NCBI RefSeq assembly: GCF_000226255.1
Contig: NZ_AGFG01000001.1
Location: 1-45,377, forward strand
DNA: 45,377 bases
From: Desulfovibrio sp. A2
Lineage (GTDB): Bacteria; Desulfobacterota; Desulfovibrionia; Desulfovibrionales; Desulfovibrionaceae
Reading direction: 5' to 3'
Below, in pieces: positions 36,794-45,377 of the stretch (position 1 is its first letter; each line of letters starts with the position of its first letter). Made by a program: the position numbers and the translations under genes. The notes under the pieces are model-generated. The model searched no databases. It had not been told where the DNA came from and was given only the letters and a program-made list of their open reading frames with translations.

Positions 36794-37333
36794 ATGACGC
36801 GTCTTGAACAGATATACCGCGAGAAAGTGGTTCCGGTATTGCAGAAGGAGTTCAACTACACTTCTTCGATGCAGGTTCCCGGGATTGAGAAAGTCTCTCT
36901 GAATATCGGCCTCGGCGCCGCGAGCCAGAACAACAAGTTGATGGAAGAAGCCATCAAGGAGTTGACCGCCATCGCCGGGCAGAAGGCCGTCGTGACCCGT
37001 GCGAAGAAGTCCATCGCGTCGTTCAAGCTGCGCGAAGGCATGCCCATCGGCTGCCGCGTGACGCTGCGCAAGGAACGCATGTGGGACTTCCTGGACAAGC
37101 TGATGAACTTCGCGCTGCCCCGCGTGCGCGACTTCAGAGGGATTCCGGACCGTGGCTTCGATGGCCGGGGCAATTTCACCCTGGGCATCAAGGAACACAC
37201 CATTTTCCCCGAGCTGGAAGTGGATCGCGTTGACAACCCCAAGGGGATGAACATCACGATCGTTACCACCGCCCAGACGGACAAGGAAGGCAAGCTGCTG
37301 CTCGACCAGCTCGGCATGCCTTTCAAGAAGTAA
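36794..37333 (+). CDS. rplE: 50S ribosomal protein L5
   Basis: 179 residues, with [38 protein letters not shown] and the P-site loop [20 protein letters not shown]. It binds 5S rRNA with L18 and L25. Confidence 0.98.
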   Translation: MTRLEQIYREKVVPVLQKEFNYTSSMQVPGIEKVSLNIGLGAASQNNKLMEEAIKELTAIAGQKAVVTRAKKSIASFKLREGMPIGCRVTLRKERMWDFLDKLMNFALPRVRDFRGIPDRGFDGRGNFTLGIKEHTIFPELEVDRVDNPKGMNITIVTTAQTDKEGKLLLDQLGMPFKK

Positions 37334-37345
37334 GGAGAAACGGCT

Positions 37346-37531
37346 TTGTCTCGTACATCGCTTGAAGTGAAGGCGCAGCGCAAGCCCAAGTTCTCCGCCC
37401 GCGCCTACAACCGTTGTCCGGTCTGCGGCCGCCCGCGTGCCTACATGCGCAAGTTCGGCCTGTGCCGTATCTGCTTCCGCAACATGGCCCTGCGCGGCGA
37501 ACTGCCCGGCGTTCGCAAGTCGAGCTGGTAA
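37346..37531 (+). CDS. rpsN: 30S ribosomal protein S14, zinc-binding (type Z)
   Basis: 61 residues from a TTG at 37346, with AAGGAG 8 nt upstream and no ATG available. The short form with [20 protein letters not shown] has the four Cys (CxxC and CxxC) of the zinc-binding type rather than the longer zinc-free form. Located between rplE and rpsH as usual. Confidence 0.97.
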   Translation: MSRTSLEVKAQRKPKFSARAYNRCPVCGRPRAYMRKFGLCRICFRNMALRGELPGVRKSSW

Positions 37532-37549
37532 GTCACCAAGGAGTAAGGA

Positions 37550-37930
37550 ATGCTGACTGATCCTATTGCAGATATGCTCACGCGTATCCGCAACGCACAC
37601 TTGGCCCTGCACAAGGAAGTGAGTGTGCCGCGCTCGAAGATGAAGGAATCCATCGCCGCCATCCTGAAGCAGGAAGGTTACGTCGAAGACGTGGCGGTGG
37701 AAGAGGCCGAGATCAAGATCTCCCTCAAGTATTTCAAGGGTAAGCCGGTCATCGCCGGCCTCAAGCGGGTGAGCAAGCCCGGCCGCCGGGTGTATGTCGG
37801 CTCCACCGACATCCCCAAGGTCCAGAACGGGCTTGGCATTTGCATCCTGTCCACCTCCAGCGGTGTCCTTGCGGGCACGCAGGCCCGTGACCGTAAGGTT
37901 GGCGGCGAACTGCTCTGCGAAATCTGGTAG
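37550..37930 (+). CDS. rpsH: 30S ribosomal protein S8
   Basis: 126 residues: [20 protein letters not shown] at the start and [20 protein letters not shown] with GGELLCEIW at the end. It is a primary binder of 16S helix 21 and, in E. coli, the translational repressor of the spc operon. AAGGAG precedes the start. Confidence 0.98.
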   Translation: MLTDPIADMLTRIRNAHLALHKEVSVPRSKMKESIAAILKQEGYVEDVAVEEAEIKISLKYFKGKPVIAGLKRVSKPGRRVYVGSTDIPKVQNGLGICILSTSSGVLAGTQARDRKVGGELLCEIW

Positions 37931-37939
37931 GGTACGGAC

Positions 37940-38476
37940 ATGTCGCGAATCGGTAAACTCCCCATCGCCATTCCTTCCGGCGTCGAAGTGAAGGTCGGGA
38001 CCGACACCGTCGAGGTCAAGGGCCCGAAGGGCGTGCTCGTCACCCCTACCCACGAAGAACTGAACTACGCGGTTGAAGGCGGCCAGGTCGTCATCACCCG
38101 CGCCACCGAAACCCGCACCGCCCGTGCCCAGCACGGCCTGCGCCGCACCCTGCTCGCCAACTGCGTGCAGGGCGTGACCAAGGGCTTCTCCAAGACCCTG
38201 GAAGTCATCGGCGTCGGCTACAAGGTTGCCGTGAAGGGCAACCTGGTTGAGCTCGCGGTCGGTTTCTCGCACCCGGTGATCATGGAGATGCCCGAAGGCG
38301 TCGAAGCCAAGGTGGAAGGCCAGAAGCTGACCATCTCGGGCATCAGCAAAGAAGTGGTCGGCGAGATCGCCGCACGCATCCGCCGCGTGCGTAAGCCTGA
38401 ACCCTACAAGGGCAAGGGCATCAAGTACGACAACGAGCAGATTCGCCGCAAGGCCGGCAAGTCTGGTGGCAAATAG
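37940..38476 (+). CDS. rplF: 50S ribosomal protein L6
   Basis: 178 residues with the duplicated L6 fold. Starts [20 protein letters not shown] and ends with [20 protein letters not shown] and a Lys-rich tail. It lies near the sarcin-ricin loop. Confidence 0.98.
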   Translation: MSRIGKLPIAIPSGVEVKVGTDTVEVKGPKGVLVTPTHEELNYAVEGGQVVITRATETRTARAQHGLRRTLLANCVQGVTKGFSKTLEVIGVGYKVAVKGNLVELAVGFSHPVIMEMPEGVEAKVEGQKLTISGISKEVVGEIAARIRRVRKPEPYKGKGIKYDNEQIRRKAGKSGGK

Positions 38477-38490
38477 GCAGGTATGAGAAA

Positions 38491-38850
38491 ATGACGATGA
38501 CCAAGAACGATGCCAGAAAGCGGCGCAAAGTCCGCATTCGCAAGAAGATCGCCGGGAGCACCGAGCGTCCCCGGCTGGTTGTCTACCGCTCGAACCTGCA
38601 CGTCTACGCCCAGATCGTGGACGACGCCACCGGCGCCACGCTTGTTGCCACCTCCACCCTTGCCATCGGCAAGGCCCAGGCCGGGGCGCACTGCAACAAG
38701 GCCGGGGCGGAACTGGTGGGCAAGGAAATCGCACGCCTCGCGGGCGAGAAGAGCATCAAGCGCGTGGTGTTCGACCGTAACGGCTACCTGTATCACGGGC
38801 GCATCAAGGCTGTTGCCGACGGTGCCCGTGAGGGCGGCCTGGAATTCTAA
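38491..38850 (+). CDS. rplR: 50S ribosomal protein L18
   Basis: 119 residues, binding 5S rRNA. The basic N-terminus [20 protein letters not shown] is followed by [20 protein letters not shown] and the end [23 protein letters not shown] codons at 38491 and 38497 are both possible; the first is given. Confidence 0.97.
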   Translation: MTMTKNDARKRRKVRIRKKIAGSTERPRLVVYRSNLHVYAQIVDDATGATLVATSTLAIGKAQAGAHCNKAGAELVGKEIARLAGEKSIKRVVFDRNGYLYHGRIKAVADGAREGGLEF

Positions 38851-38868
38851 CGGGTGGTAGGTACTGGC

Positions 38869-39360
38869 ATGGAACAGAATGAGTTCGGGTTGGTAGAGAA
38901 GATCGTCTACCTTAACCGAGTTGCCAAGGTTGTGAAGGGCGGCCGCCGCTTCAGCTTCAGCGCCCTCGTTGTCGTGGGCGACGGCAAGGGCGCCGTGGGC
39001 TTCGGCCTCGGCAAGGCCCAGGAAGTGCCGGAAGCCCTGCGCAAGGCCACCGAACGCGCGAAGAAGGACATGGTCCAGATTCCGCTGGTGGACGGCACCC
39101 TTCCGTATGAAATCCTGGGCGAGTTCGGCGCCGGCTGCGTCATGCTGAAGCCCGCCTCCAAGGGTACCGGCATCATCGCCGGCGGCGCGGTTCGCGCCGT
39201 CATGGAAGCCGTGGGCGTGACCGACGTGCTTGCGAAAGCCATCGGCACCAACAACCCGCACAACGTGCTGCGCGCAACCATGGCGGGGCTTACCTCGCTG
39301 CGCAGCGCCGAGTACGTGGGCCAGCTTCGCGGCATGAAGCTCGAAGCGCCCAGAAAGTAG
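38869..39360 (+). CDS. rpsE: 30S ribosomal protein S5
   Basis: 163 residues from the ATG at 38869, with GGTGGTAGG upstream; an in-frame GTG at 38854 is too close to the rplR stop for a ribosome site. Contains [20 protein letters not shown] and [21 protein letters not shown]5 acts in mRNA unwinding and decoding accuracy. Confidence 0.97.
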   Translation: MEQNEFGLVEKIVYLNRVAKVVKGGRRFSFSALVVVGDGKGAVGFGLGKAQEVPEALRKATERAKKDMVQIPLVDGTLPYEILGEFGAGCVMLKPASKGTGIIAGGAVRAVMEAVGVTDVLAKAIGTNNPHNVLRATMAGLTSLRSAEYVGQLRGMKLEAPRK

Positions 39361-39369
39361 GACGCAATC

Positions 39370-39540
39370 ATGATCAAGGTGAAGCTCGTACGCAGCTGGA
39401 TCGGTTGCAAACCCAAGCAGCGCAAGGTTCTTGACGCGCTTGGCCTGCGGAAGATCCGTTGCGAGAAGTCGTTTGAGGACAATGCCGCAATCCGTGGCAT
39501 GATCGCCGAAGTCAAGCACCTGGTCGAGGTCAGTGAATAA
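39370..39540 (+). CDS. rpmD: 50S ribosomal protein L30
   Basis: 56 residues, starting MIKVKLVRSWIGCKPKQRKV with LDALGLRKIRCEKSFEDNAA next. It lies in its normal place between rpsE and rplO. The TAA stop overlaps the rplO ATG by one base. The basic short sequence and context make it certain despite its size. Confidence 0.96.
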   Translation: MIKVKLVRSWIGCKPKQRKVLDALGLRKIRCEKSFEDNAAIRGMIAEVKHLVEVSE

Positions 39541-39989
39541 TGAGACTGCACGAACTCTATCCGTTCGCCGAGGAACGGGCATCGCGCAAGCGCGTGGGCC
39601 GCGGTTCCGGTTCGGGGCTCGGCTGCACCTCCGGCAAGGGTAACAAGGGTCAGAATGCTCGCGCTGGCGGCGGTGTGCGCCCCGGTTTCGAAGGCGGCCA
39701 GATGCCGCTGCAGCGCCGTCTGCCCAAGCGCGGCTTCAAGAACGCGCCCTTCAAGGCCACCTACGAGGTGATCAACCTCGATCGCCTGGTGGCGTCCTTT
39801 GAAGGCAAGACCGACATCACGCTGGAAGACATCTACGCGCGCGGCCTGTGCAAGGCCGGCGCCTCGGTGAAGATTCTCGGCGTGGGCGAGGTCAGCGTTG
39901 CCCTTACGGTGGAAGCGCACAAGTTCAGCGCCTCCGCCGCCGAAAAAATCCGCAACGCCGGTGGCGAAGCCAAGGCACTGGAAGGGTAA
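39540..39989 (+). CDS. rplO: 50S ribosomal protein L15
   Basis: 149 residues. The glycine-rich N-terminal extension RKRVGRGSGSGLGCTSGKGN and GGGVRPGFEGGQMPLQRRLP are conserved. It is a late assembly protein contacting several 23S domains. Confidence 0.98.
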   Translation: MRLHELYPFAEERASRKRVGRGSGSGLGCTSGKGNKGQNARAGGGVRPGFEGGQMPLQRRLPKRGFKNAPFKATYEVINLDRLVASFEGKTDITLEDIYARGLCKAGASVKILGVGEVSVALTVEAHKFSASAAEKIRNAGGEAKALEG

Positions 39990-39992
39990 GCC

Positions 39993-41306
39993 GTGGCGCT
40001 TAGTGGTGTAGAAAACCTGGCGCGTCTGCCGGAGCTTCGCAAGAAGCTCTTCTGGACGTTCCTGTTGCTGGCCGCATACCGCATCGGGGTTCACGTCCCG
40101 GTCCCCGGGGTGGATTCCGGAGCGCTGGCCGACTTCTTCGCCAGCGTCCAGAACACCCTTTTCGGCCTCTTCGACATGTTCTCCGGGGGCGGGCTCCGCA
40201 ATCTGTCGGTGTTCGCCCTCGGCATCATGCCCTACATCTCCGCCTCTATCATCATCCAGCTTCTGCAGGTCGTAAGCCCTGAACTGAAGCGGATGGCGAA
40301 GGAGGAGGGGGCGTCGGGCCGCCGCAAGATCACCCAGTACACCCGGTACGCCACGGTGCTGATCACCGTGATCCAGGGCTTCGGCATCGCCGTGGGCCTG
40401 GAAAACATGCACAGCCCCGCGGGCGCGCCCGTGGTGGTTGATGCGGGCTGGGCTTTCCGGATGATCACCATCGCCACGCTCACCGCGGGCACGGTGCTGA
40501 TCATGTGGATTGGCGAGCAGATCACCGAGAAGGGCATCGGCAACGGCATTTCGCTGATCATCTTCTCGGGCATCGTCGCCGGTATTCCCGGCGGCATCGT
40601 CAAGTCGGCCCAGCTTATCAAGGCCGGCGACATGAGCCTGTTCACCGCGCTCTTGGTGCTGGTGCTGATGGCGGTGGTGCTTGGCTGCATCGTGTTCATG
40701 GAACGCGGGCAGCGGCGCATCCCCATCCATTACGCCAAGCGGCAGGTGGGGCGTAAGATGTTCGGCGGGCAGAGCACGCATCTGCCGCTGCGCATCAACA
40801 CGGCGGGCGTGATTCCGCCCATCTTCGCCTCTTCGCTGCTGCTGTTCCCCGCGACCATCGCCAGCTTCTCGGCCAACGAGATGCTCCAGCAGGTGGCCGC
40901 CTGGTTCGCGCCGCACACGGTGATGTACAACATCCTGTTCATCAGCCTCATCGTGTTCTTCTGCTTCTTCTACACGGCGATCATCTTCGACCCTAAGGAC
41001 ATCGCCGAGAACCTGAAGAAGGGCGGCGGGTTCATCCCCGGCATCCGCCCCGGGGACAAGACCCGGCAGTACATCGACAGGGTGCTCACCCGGATGACCA
41101 TCTGGGGGGCCATCTACATATCCGCGATCTGCGTCCTGCCCATGATCCTCATCGCGCAGTTCAACGTGCCGTTCTATTTCGGCGGCACCAGCGTGCTGAT
41201 TCTGGTGGGCGTGGCCATGGACTTCATGTCCCAGGTGGAATCGCACCTGATCTCACGGCAGTACGAGGGTCTCATGAACAAGACCCGCATCAAGGGACGG
41301 CAGTGA
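39993..41306 (+). CDS. secY: Protein translocase subunit SecY
   Basis: 437 residues from a GTG at 39993, three bases after the rplO stop. Ten membrane helices are expected. Recognisable segments are YRIGVHVPVPGVDSGAL, the plug-region GLFDMFSGGGLRNLSVFALG, PYISASIIIQLL and the cytosolic loops with KEEGASGRRKITQYTRY and KKGGGFIPGIRPGDKTRQYI. It forms the SecYEG channel for protein export and membrane insertion. Confidence 0.98.
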   Translation: MALSGVENLARLPELRKKLFWTFLLLAAYRIGVHVPVPGVDSGALADFFASVQNTLFGLFDMFSGGGLRNLSVFALGIMPYISASIIIQLLQVVSPELKRMAKEEGASGRRKITQYTRYATVLITVIQGFGIAVGLENMHSPAGAPVVVDAGWAFRMITIATLTAGTVLIMWIGEQITEKGIGNGISLIIFSGIVAGIPGGIVKSAQLIKAGDMSLFTALLVLVLMAVVLGCIVFMERGQRRIPIHYAKRQVGRKMFGGQSTHLPLRINTAGVIPPIFASSLLLFPATIASFSANEMLQQVAAWFAPHTVMYNILFISLIVFFCFFYTAIIFDPKDIAENLKKGGGFIPGIRPGDKTRQYIDRVLTRMTIWGAIYISAICVLPMILIAQFNVPFYFGGTSVLILVGVAMDFMSQVESHLISRQYEGLMNKTRIKGRQ

Positions 41307-41307
41307 G

Positions 41308-42102
41308 TTGAAGAAGTTCCGCGGTGTCTTCATCAAGAATGACAACGAGATTGGCCTCCTTCGGGAGGCCAATCGAATCGTTGCCGCGATACTGGACGTT
41401 CTGGGCGAACACGTTCGCCCGGGCGTCTCGACGATGCATTTCGAGGAGCTGGCCCAGGCGGAGTGCCGCAAGCACGGCGTCCGCCCGGCTTTCCAGGGTT
41501 ATCACGGGTTTCCGTTCGCCCTGTGCTGCTCGGTGAACGAAGAGGTGGTGCACGGCTTTCCCTCGGCGAAGCGGATTCTCCAGGAAGGGGACATCGTCAG
41601 CTTCGACATGGGCGTCGTGTACGACGGCTTCTACGGCGACTCGGCCCGCACCTACCCGGTGGGGGCGGTGAGCGACGAGGCCGCGCACCTCATCCGCGTG
41701 ACGCGCGAATCGCTCTTCGAGGGCATCGCGCAGGCGCGGGTGGGCAACACCCTGTACGACATCTCGGCGGCCGTGCAGCGGCACGTCGAGGCGGCCGGTT
41801 TCGGGGTGGTGCGCAGGTTCGTGGGGCACGGCATCGGCCGCTCGCTGCACGAGAAGCCCGAGATTCCCAACTTCGTGCCGCGCGGCATGCAGGGCGTGCC
41901 CCTGAAGCCGGGCATGGTGCTGGCCATCGAACCGATGGTCACGGTGGGTACGTACGAGGTCGAAATCCTCGCCGACAACTGGACGGCGGTCACCCGTGAC
42001 CGCAAGCTGTCGGCCCACTTCGAACACAGCGTGGCCATCACGCCGGACGGGCCGATCATTCTCAGCCTGTCGCAGGCAGAGGCGGCGCGACTTGCCGGTT
42101 GA
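41308..42102 (+). CDS. map: Methionine aminopeptidase, type I
   Basis: 264 residues from a TTG at 41308, one base after the secY stop. The five metal ligands of type I enzymes are present at D100, D111, H174, E208 and E239 (in FDMG, GDSA, GHGIGR, AIEPM and HFEH), and the catalytic His is H82. It removes the initiator Met from nascent proteins. There is no N-terminal zinc finger or SH3 extension. In many bacteria adk precedes map and infA follows it; both are missing here. Confidence 0.96.
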   Translation: MKKFRGVFIKNDNEIGLLREANRIVAAILDVLGEHVRPGVSTMHFEELAQAECRKHGVRPAFQGYHGFPFALCCSVNEEVVHGFPSAKRILQEGDIVSFDMGVVYDGFYGDSARTYPVGAVSDEAAHLIRVTRESLFEGIAQARVGNTLYDISAAVQRHVEAAGFGVVRRFVGHGIGRSLHEKPEIPNFVPRGMQGVPLKPGMVLAIEPMVTVGTYEVEILADNWTAVTRDRKLSAHFEHSVAITPDGPIILSLSQAEAARLAG

Positions 42103-42187
42103 CGGACGTTCGCCAGGGTGATATCCACCCCTGTTCCGACGTTGCTCTTCCGTCATGTCGGGCCAAAGACAAACAACGGAGTCGAAC

Positions 42188-42301
42188 ATGAAAGTCAGGC
42201 CTTCCGTCAAGAAGATGTGCCCCAAGTGCAAGGTTATCCGCCGCCGGGGCATTCTCAGGGTCATTTGCGACAACCCCCGGCACAAGCAGCGCCAGGGCTA
42301 A
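42188..42301 (+). CDS. rpmJ: 50S ribosomal protein L36
   Basis: 37 residues, starting [20 protein letters not shown]. The zinc ligands C11, C14, C27 and H32 are intact, so this is the zinc-binding form. It lies 85 nt after map and 17 nt before rpsM, in its normal place. Confidence 0.96.
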   Translation: MKVRPSVKKMCPKCKVIRRRGILRVICDNPRHKQRQG

Positions 42302-42318
42302 GCCGTCAGGAGTAAACA

Positions 42319-42687
42319 GTGGCCAGAATTGCAGGTGTCGATCTGCCCCGAGGCAAGCGCGTTGACATCGCCCTGACCTATATCTACGGTATCGGTCGGG
42401 CTACCGCGCTTCAGATTCTGGATGTTACCGGCGTCAACTGGAGCCGGAGCATCGATGACCTGAGCGCCGACGAGGTTAATGAGATCCGTAAGGAACTCGA
42501 GCAGAACCACAAGGTTGAAGGCGATCTCCGTCGCGAGGTCTCCAGCAACATCAAGCGTCTGATGGACATCGGCTGCTACCGCGGCCTGCGCCATCGTCGC
42601 GGTCTGCCGGTGCACGGTCAGCGCACCCATACCAACGCCCGCACCCGCAAGGGTCCCCGTCGCGGCGCCGTCGGCAAGAAGAAGTAA
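42319..42687 (+). CDS. rpsM: 30S ribosomal protein S13
   Basis: 122 residues from a GTG at 42319 with CAGGAG 7 nt upstream. Begins [20 protein letters not shown] and has [21 protein letters not shown]13 contacts the P-site tRNA and bridges to L5. First gene of the classical alpha operon. Confidence 0.98.
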   Translation: MARIAGVDLPRGKRVDIALTYIYGIGRATALQILDVTGVNWSRSIDDLSADEVNEIRKELEQNHKVEGDLRREVSSNIKRLMDIGCYRGLRHRRGLPVHGQRTHTNARTRKGPRRGAVGKKK

Positions 42688-42837
42688 TCCAAGGCTAGCA
42701 CAAAGGCGTGGAATCTCACCTGCGTCGCCAGGGCAACAAAATTTCCCGGTGACCAGCGCGGCACGGCTCTGTCATGACTGAGCTCGTTTTGAGGTTCCGG
42801 CTGCAAGCCCCTAATTCTAGTCCGCAGAGAGTAAGTC
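42688..42837 (+). other. 150-nt spacer between rpsM and rpsK
   Basis: It is the widest gap between any two genes from rpsJ to rplQ; most others are under 20 nt. I see no gene, no terminator with a T tract and only weak promoter-like sequence. It may hold an r-protein binding site or an internal promoter. Confidence 0.4.
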
Positions 42838-43227
42838 ATGGCAAGACCCAAGCGTACGGTCAAAAAGAAAGAGAAGAAGAACGTCCCAGTCGGGATTGTT
42901 CACATTCAGGCGACGTTCAACAACACCATCGTGACCTTCACGGACACGCGGGGAAACACCATCAGCTGGGCCAGCGCCGGGCAGAGCGGTTTCAAGGGCT
43001 CGCGCAAGAGCACCCCGTTCGCCGCGCAGGTGGCTGCCGAACAGGCGGCCAAGCGTGCCCAGGATCACGGCATGCGTACCGTGGGCATCTACGTCAAGGG
43101 CCCCGGCTCCGGCCGTGAAGCCGCCATGCGCGCAGTCAACGCCGCGGGCTTCAAGGTCGCCTTCATCCGTGACATCACCCCGATTCCCCACAACGGCTGC
43201 CGTCCGCCCAAGCGGCGCCGCGTCTAG
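42838..43227 (+). CDS. rpsK: 30S ribosomal protein S11
   Basis: 129 residues with a basic N-terminus ([20 protein letters not shown]), [20 protein letters not shown] and the terminal [18 protein letters not shown]. It forms the platform near the E-site mRNA. AGAGAG precedes the start. Confidence 0.98.
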   Translation: MARPKRTVKKKEKKNVPVGIVHIQATFNNTIVTFTDTRGNTISWASAGQSGFKGSRKSTPFAAQVAAEQAAKRAQDHGMRTVGIYVKGPGSGREAAMRAVNAAGFKVAFIRDITPIPHNGCRPPKRRRV

Positions 43228-43243
43228 TTAGGAGGATCCAGCC

Positions 43244-43870
43244 TTGGCTAAGTACAATGACGCAAAGTGCCGGATGTGCCGGCGTGAAGGCACCAAGCTT
43301 TTCCTCAAGGGCGACCGCTGCTACACCGACAAGTGCGCCTACGACCGTCGCCCCTACGCGCCCGGCCAGCATGGCCGCGCCCGCAAGAAGGTCAGCGACT
43401 ACGCCGTCCAGCTGCGCGAGAAGCAGAAGGTCCGTCGCGTGTATGGCGTTCTTGAACGCCAGTTCCGCGGCTACTTCCACAAGGCCGACATGGCCAAGGG
43501 CGTGACCGGCGCTAACCTGCTGGCCATTCTCGAACGCCGTCTCGACAACGTGATCTACCGCCTCGGCTTCGCCAACTCGCGCCAGCAGGCGCGCCAGCTG
43601 GTGCGCCACGGCATCTTCACGCTGAACGGCCGCAAGGTGAACATTCCCTCGCTGCAGGTGCGCGTGGGCGACACCGTGGAAGTGCCCGAAGCCAACCGCA
43701 AGATTCCCGTGATCGCCGAAGCCCAGGAAGTCATCGCCCGCCGTGGCTGCCCCTCGTGGCTCGAGGTGGACGGCCCCAGCTTCAAGGGTGTGGTCAAGGC
43801 CCTGCCCCAGCGCGAAGACATTCAGTTCCCGATCAACGAACACCTGATTGTCGAGCTTTACTCCAAATAA
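43244..43870 (+). CDS. rpsD: 30S ribosomal protein S4
   Basis: 208 residues from a TTG at 43244 with TAGGAGGA upstream. The N-terminus has a zinc-type Cys set (CRMC, later C and C in [12 protein letters not shown]). The S4 RNA-binding domain includes [20 protein letters not shown]. In E. coli S4 is the repressor of the alpha operon. Confidence 0.98.
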   Translation: MAKYNDAKCRMCRREGTKLFLKGDRCYTDKCAYDRRPYAPGQHGRARKKVSDYAVQLREKQKVRRVYGVLERQFRGYFHKADMAKGVTGANLLAILERRLDNVIYRLGFANSRQQARQLVRHGIFTLNGRKVNIPSLQVRVGDTVEVPEANRKIPVIAEAQEVIARRGCPSWLEVDGPSFKGVVKALPQREDIQFPINEHLIVELYSK

Positions 43871-43882
43871 GCGGGTGTGAGC

Positions 43883-44926
43883 ATGCTCATCAAACAAGGC
43901 GACAGGCTTATCAACACCCGGAACTGGTCGGAGCTCGTGAAGCCCGAGCAGATCACCCGGGACAGCGACCCGGCCGATGCCATGTACGGCAAGTTCGTGT
44001 GCGAACCGCTGGAACGTGGCTACGGCACCACCATCGGCAACGCGCTGCGCCGGGTTCTGCTGTCTTCGCTTCAGGGCGCGGCGTTCGTCTCGGTGAAGGT
44101 CTCGGGCGTACAGCACGAGTTCACCACCATTCCCGGCGTGCTCGAGGACGTGACCGATATCGTCCTCAACCTGAAGCAGGTGCGCCTCGCCATGGACACG
44201 GACGAGCCCCAGTTTCTGGAGCTTTCCGTGAACAAGAAGGGCGCGGTGAAGGCCGGCGACATCAAGACCAACCAGCACGTGATGGTCCTCAACCCCGACC
44301 TGCACATCGCCACGCTGACCGAAGACCTGGAACTCACCTTCGAGTTCGAGGTGCGCATGGGCAAGGGCTACGTGCCCGCCGACATGCACGAAGGCCTCAG
44401 CGAGGAGATCGGCCTGATCAAGCTGGATTCCAGCTTCGCTCCGGTCCGCAAGGTCGCCTACACGGTTGAGCAGGCTCGCGTCGGCCAGATGACCAACTAC
44501 GACAAGCTCATCATCGAGGTCTGGACCGACGGTTCCGTGACCCCCGAAGATGCGATTGCGTACAGCGCGAAGATCATCAAGGATCAGATATCCGTCTTCA
44601 TCAACTTCGATGAGCGCATTTCGGGCGAAAGTTCCGGCAACTCGTCGGGCAGCAGCGACCTCAACGAGAACCTGTTCAAGGGTATCGACGAGCTCGAACT
44701 GTCCGTGCGCGCCACCAACTGCCTGAAGAGCGCCAACATCACCCTGGTGGGCGAACTGGTCCAGAAGTCCGAGAACGAAATGCTGAAGACCAAGAACTTC
44801 GGCCGCAAGTCGCTGGATGAAATCAAGCGCGTGCTGTCCGACATGAACCTGGACTTCGGCATGAAGGTCGACGGCTTCGAGAAGAAATACCAGGAATGGA
44901 AGAGGAAGCAGCAAAATGAGGCATAG
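43883..44926 (+). CDS. rpoA: RNA polymerase alpha subunit
   Basis: 347 residues from the ATG at 43883 (a GTG at 43877 is also in frame). The N-terminal domain contains [20 protein letters not shown], needed for dimerisation and beta/beta' assembly. A Ser/Gly/Asn-rich linker (about residues 250-268) leads to the C-terminal domain with [17 protein letters not shown] and [14 protein letters not shown], which contacts activators and UP elements. Confidence 0.98.
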   Translation: MLIKQGDRLINTRNWSELVKPEQITRDSDPADAMYGKFVCEPLERGYGTTIGNALRRVLLSSLQGAAFVSVKVSGVQHEFTTIPGVLEDVTDIVLNLKQVRLAMDTDEPQFLELSVNKKGAVKAGDIKTNQHVMVLNPDLHIATLTEDLELTFEFEVRMGKGYVPADMHEGLSEEIGLIKLDSSFAPVRKVAYTVEQARVGQMTNYDKLIIEVWTDGSVTPEDAIAYSAKIIKDQISVFINFDERISGESSGNSSGSSDLNENLFKGIDELELSVRATNCLKSANITLVGELVQKSENEMLKTKNFGRKSLDEIKRVLSDMNLDFGMKVDGFEKKYQEWKRKQQNEA

Positions 44927-45320
44927 CAATTCCGGCAAGAAGCTGGGCAGAACGCCGTCCCACCGGAAGGCCCTGTTCCGCAACATGGCCAAGGCCCTGC
45001 TGACTTACGGCAAGATCCGCACGACCGAGACCAAGGCCAAGGAACTGCGCCGCATCGTCGAACCGCTGATCACCCTGGCCCTGCGCAATGACCTGCACGC
45101 CCGCCGCCAGGCTTATGACGTGCTGGGCTCGCACCAGCTCGTGAAGCGCCTGTTCGACGACATCGGCCCCGCCTTTACCGGCGTGTCCGGCGGCTTCACC
45201 CGCGTGGTGAAGCTGGGCCTGCCCCGCAAGGGCGACAACGCCCCGCTGGCGGTCATCGAACTGACCCACCAGCCCGCCGTGGAAGCCCCGGCGGAAGAGA
45301 AGAAGGCCGCCGCCGAGTAA
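44916..45320 (+). CDS. rplQ: 50S ribosomal protein L17
   Basis: 134 residues, starting [20 protein letters not shown]; the start overlaps the end of rpoA by 11 nt, with GAGGAAG inside rpoA. The conserved part ends with [20 protein letters not shown], followed by an acidic/Ala-rich tail ([13 protein letters not shown]) beyond the minimal L17 fold. Last gene of the cluster. Confidence 0.97.
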   Translation: MRHSNSGKKLGRTPSHRKALFRNMAKALLTYGKIRTTETKAKELRRIVEPLITLALRNDLHARRQAYDVLGSHQLVKRLFDDIGPAFTGVSGGFTRVVKLGLPRKGDNAPLAVIELTHQPAVEAPAEEKKAAAE

Positions 45321-45351
45321 TCGGCGACGCCGTTCACAGCACGCACCCGAA

Positions 45352-45377
45352 CGGGGCGGACCGCATGGTCCGCCCCG
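45352..45377 (+). terminator. Terminator hairpin after rplQ, cut by the window end
   Basis: CGGGGCGGACC (45352-45362), loop GCAT and the perfect complement 45367-45377 reach the last base of the window. The expected T tract would lie outside, so the function is inferred from stem quality and position 31 nt after rplQ. Confidence 0.7.

Noticed and set aside
37346..37531. rpsN as a truncated S14
   Set aside because: The 61-residue length with four Cys is the normal zinc-binding form, not a truncation.

Overview
The window looks like chromosome from a high-GC sulfate-reducing member of the Desulfovibrionaceae (Desulfovibrio/Nitratidesulfovibrio type). The reasons are a complete dsrMKJOP electron-transfer operon, a dissimilatory-type sulfate adenylyltransferase (sat), a selenocysteine tRNA, and a gene order (ftsH-folP-cdaA-cdaR-glmM-galU ... 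dsrMKJOP ... sat - rpsL-rpsG-fusA - S10/spc/alpha) that I recall from Desulfovibrio vulgaris-like genomes. The species is an inference from content, not from a database match.

Left part (1-14400): the tail of an unidentified gene with two hairpins lies at the edge, followed by a minus-strand periplasmic solute-binding protein and a minus-strand selC tRNA with its own promoter and terminator. A plus-strand housekeeping run then begins: ftsH (TTG start), folP, the diadenylate cyclase cdaA, its regulator cdaR, glmM and galU. The first four genes overlap or nearly touch, so they probably share a transcript that links membrane proteolysis, folate, c-di-AMP and cell-wall precursor supply. priA follows. 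Its stop codon is formed at the junction with a ~195-bp element with terminal inverted repeats and TA flanks (MITE-like). A 55-residue Cys-rich protein, a stand-alone response regulator and a REC-HisKA-HATPase-REC hybrid kinase come next.

Middle part (14400-27400): an outer-membrane FadL/OmpP1 family porin; then, on the minus strand, a six-gene operon in the order RsbRD_N-domain protein, dsrM, dsrK, dsrJ, dsrO, dsrP, ending in a strong terminator. The operon encodes the membrane complex that passes electrons between the quinone pool/periplasm and DsrC in sulfite reduction. Upstream lie a VKOR-like/thioredoxin-like membrane fusion (minus), a YgjP/DUF45-type metallopeptidase (plus) and sat (minus). 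A near-consensus Rex operator overlaps the sat promoter region. About 1 kb with no convincing gene, carrying three poly-G tracts, separates sat from the ribosomal genes.

Right part (27400-45377): the str operon (rpsL, rpsG, fusA) ends in a strong terminator. No tuf gene follows; instead there is a ~680-bp spacer with candidate promoters and palindromes. After it the S10, spc and alpha operons run without a break from rpsJ to rplQ, including small genes rpmC, rpmD and rpmJ. Between secY and rpmJ only map is present; adk and infA are absent. The window closes inside the hairpin of the terminator after rplQ.

Most of the window is conserved housekeeping or sulfate-respiration sequence. The least explained items are the MITE-like element at priA, the regulatory sites of sat and dsr, the RsbRD_N protein at the head of the dsr operon, and the poly-G spacer.
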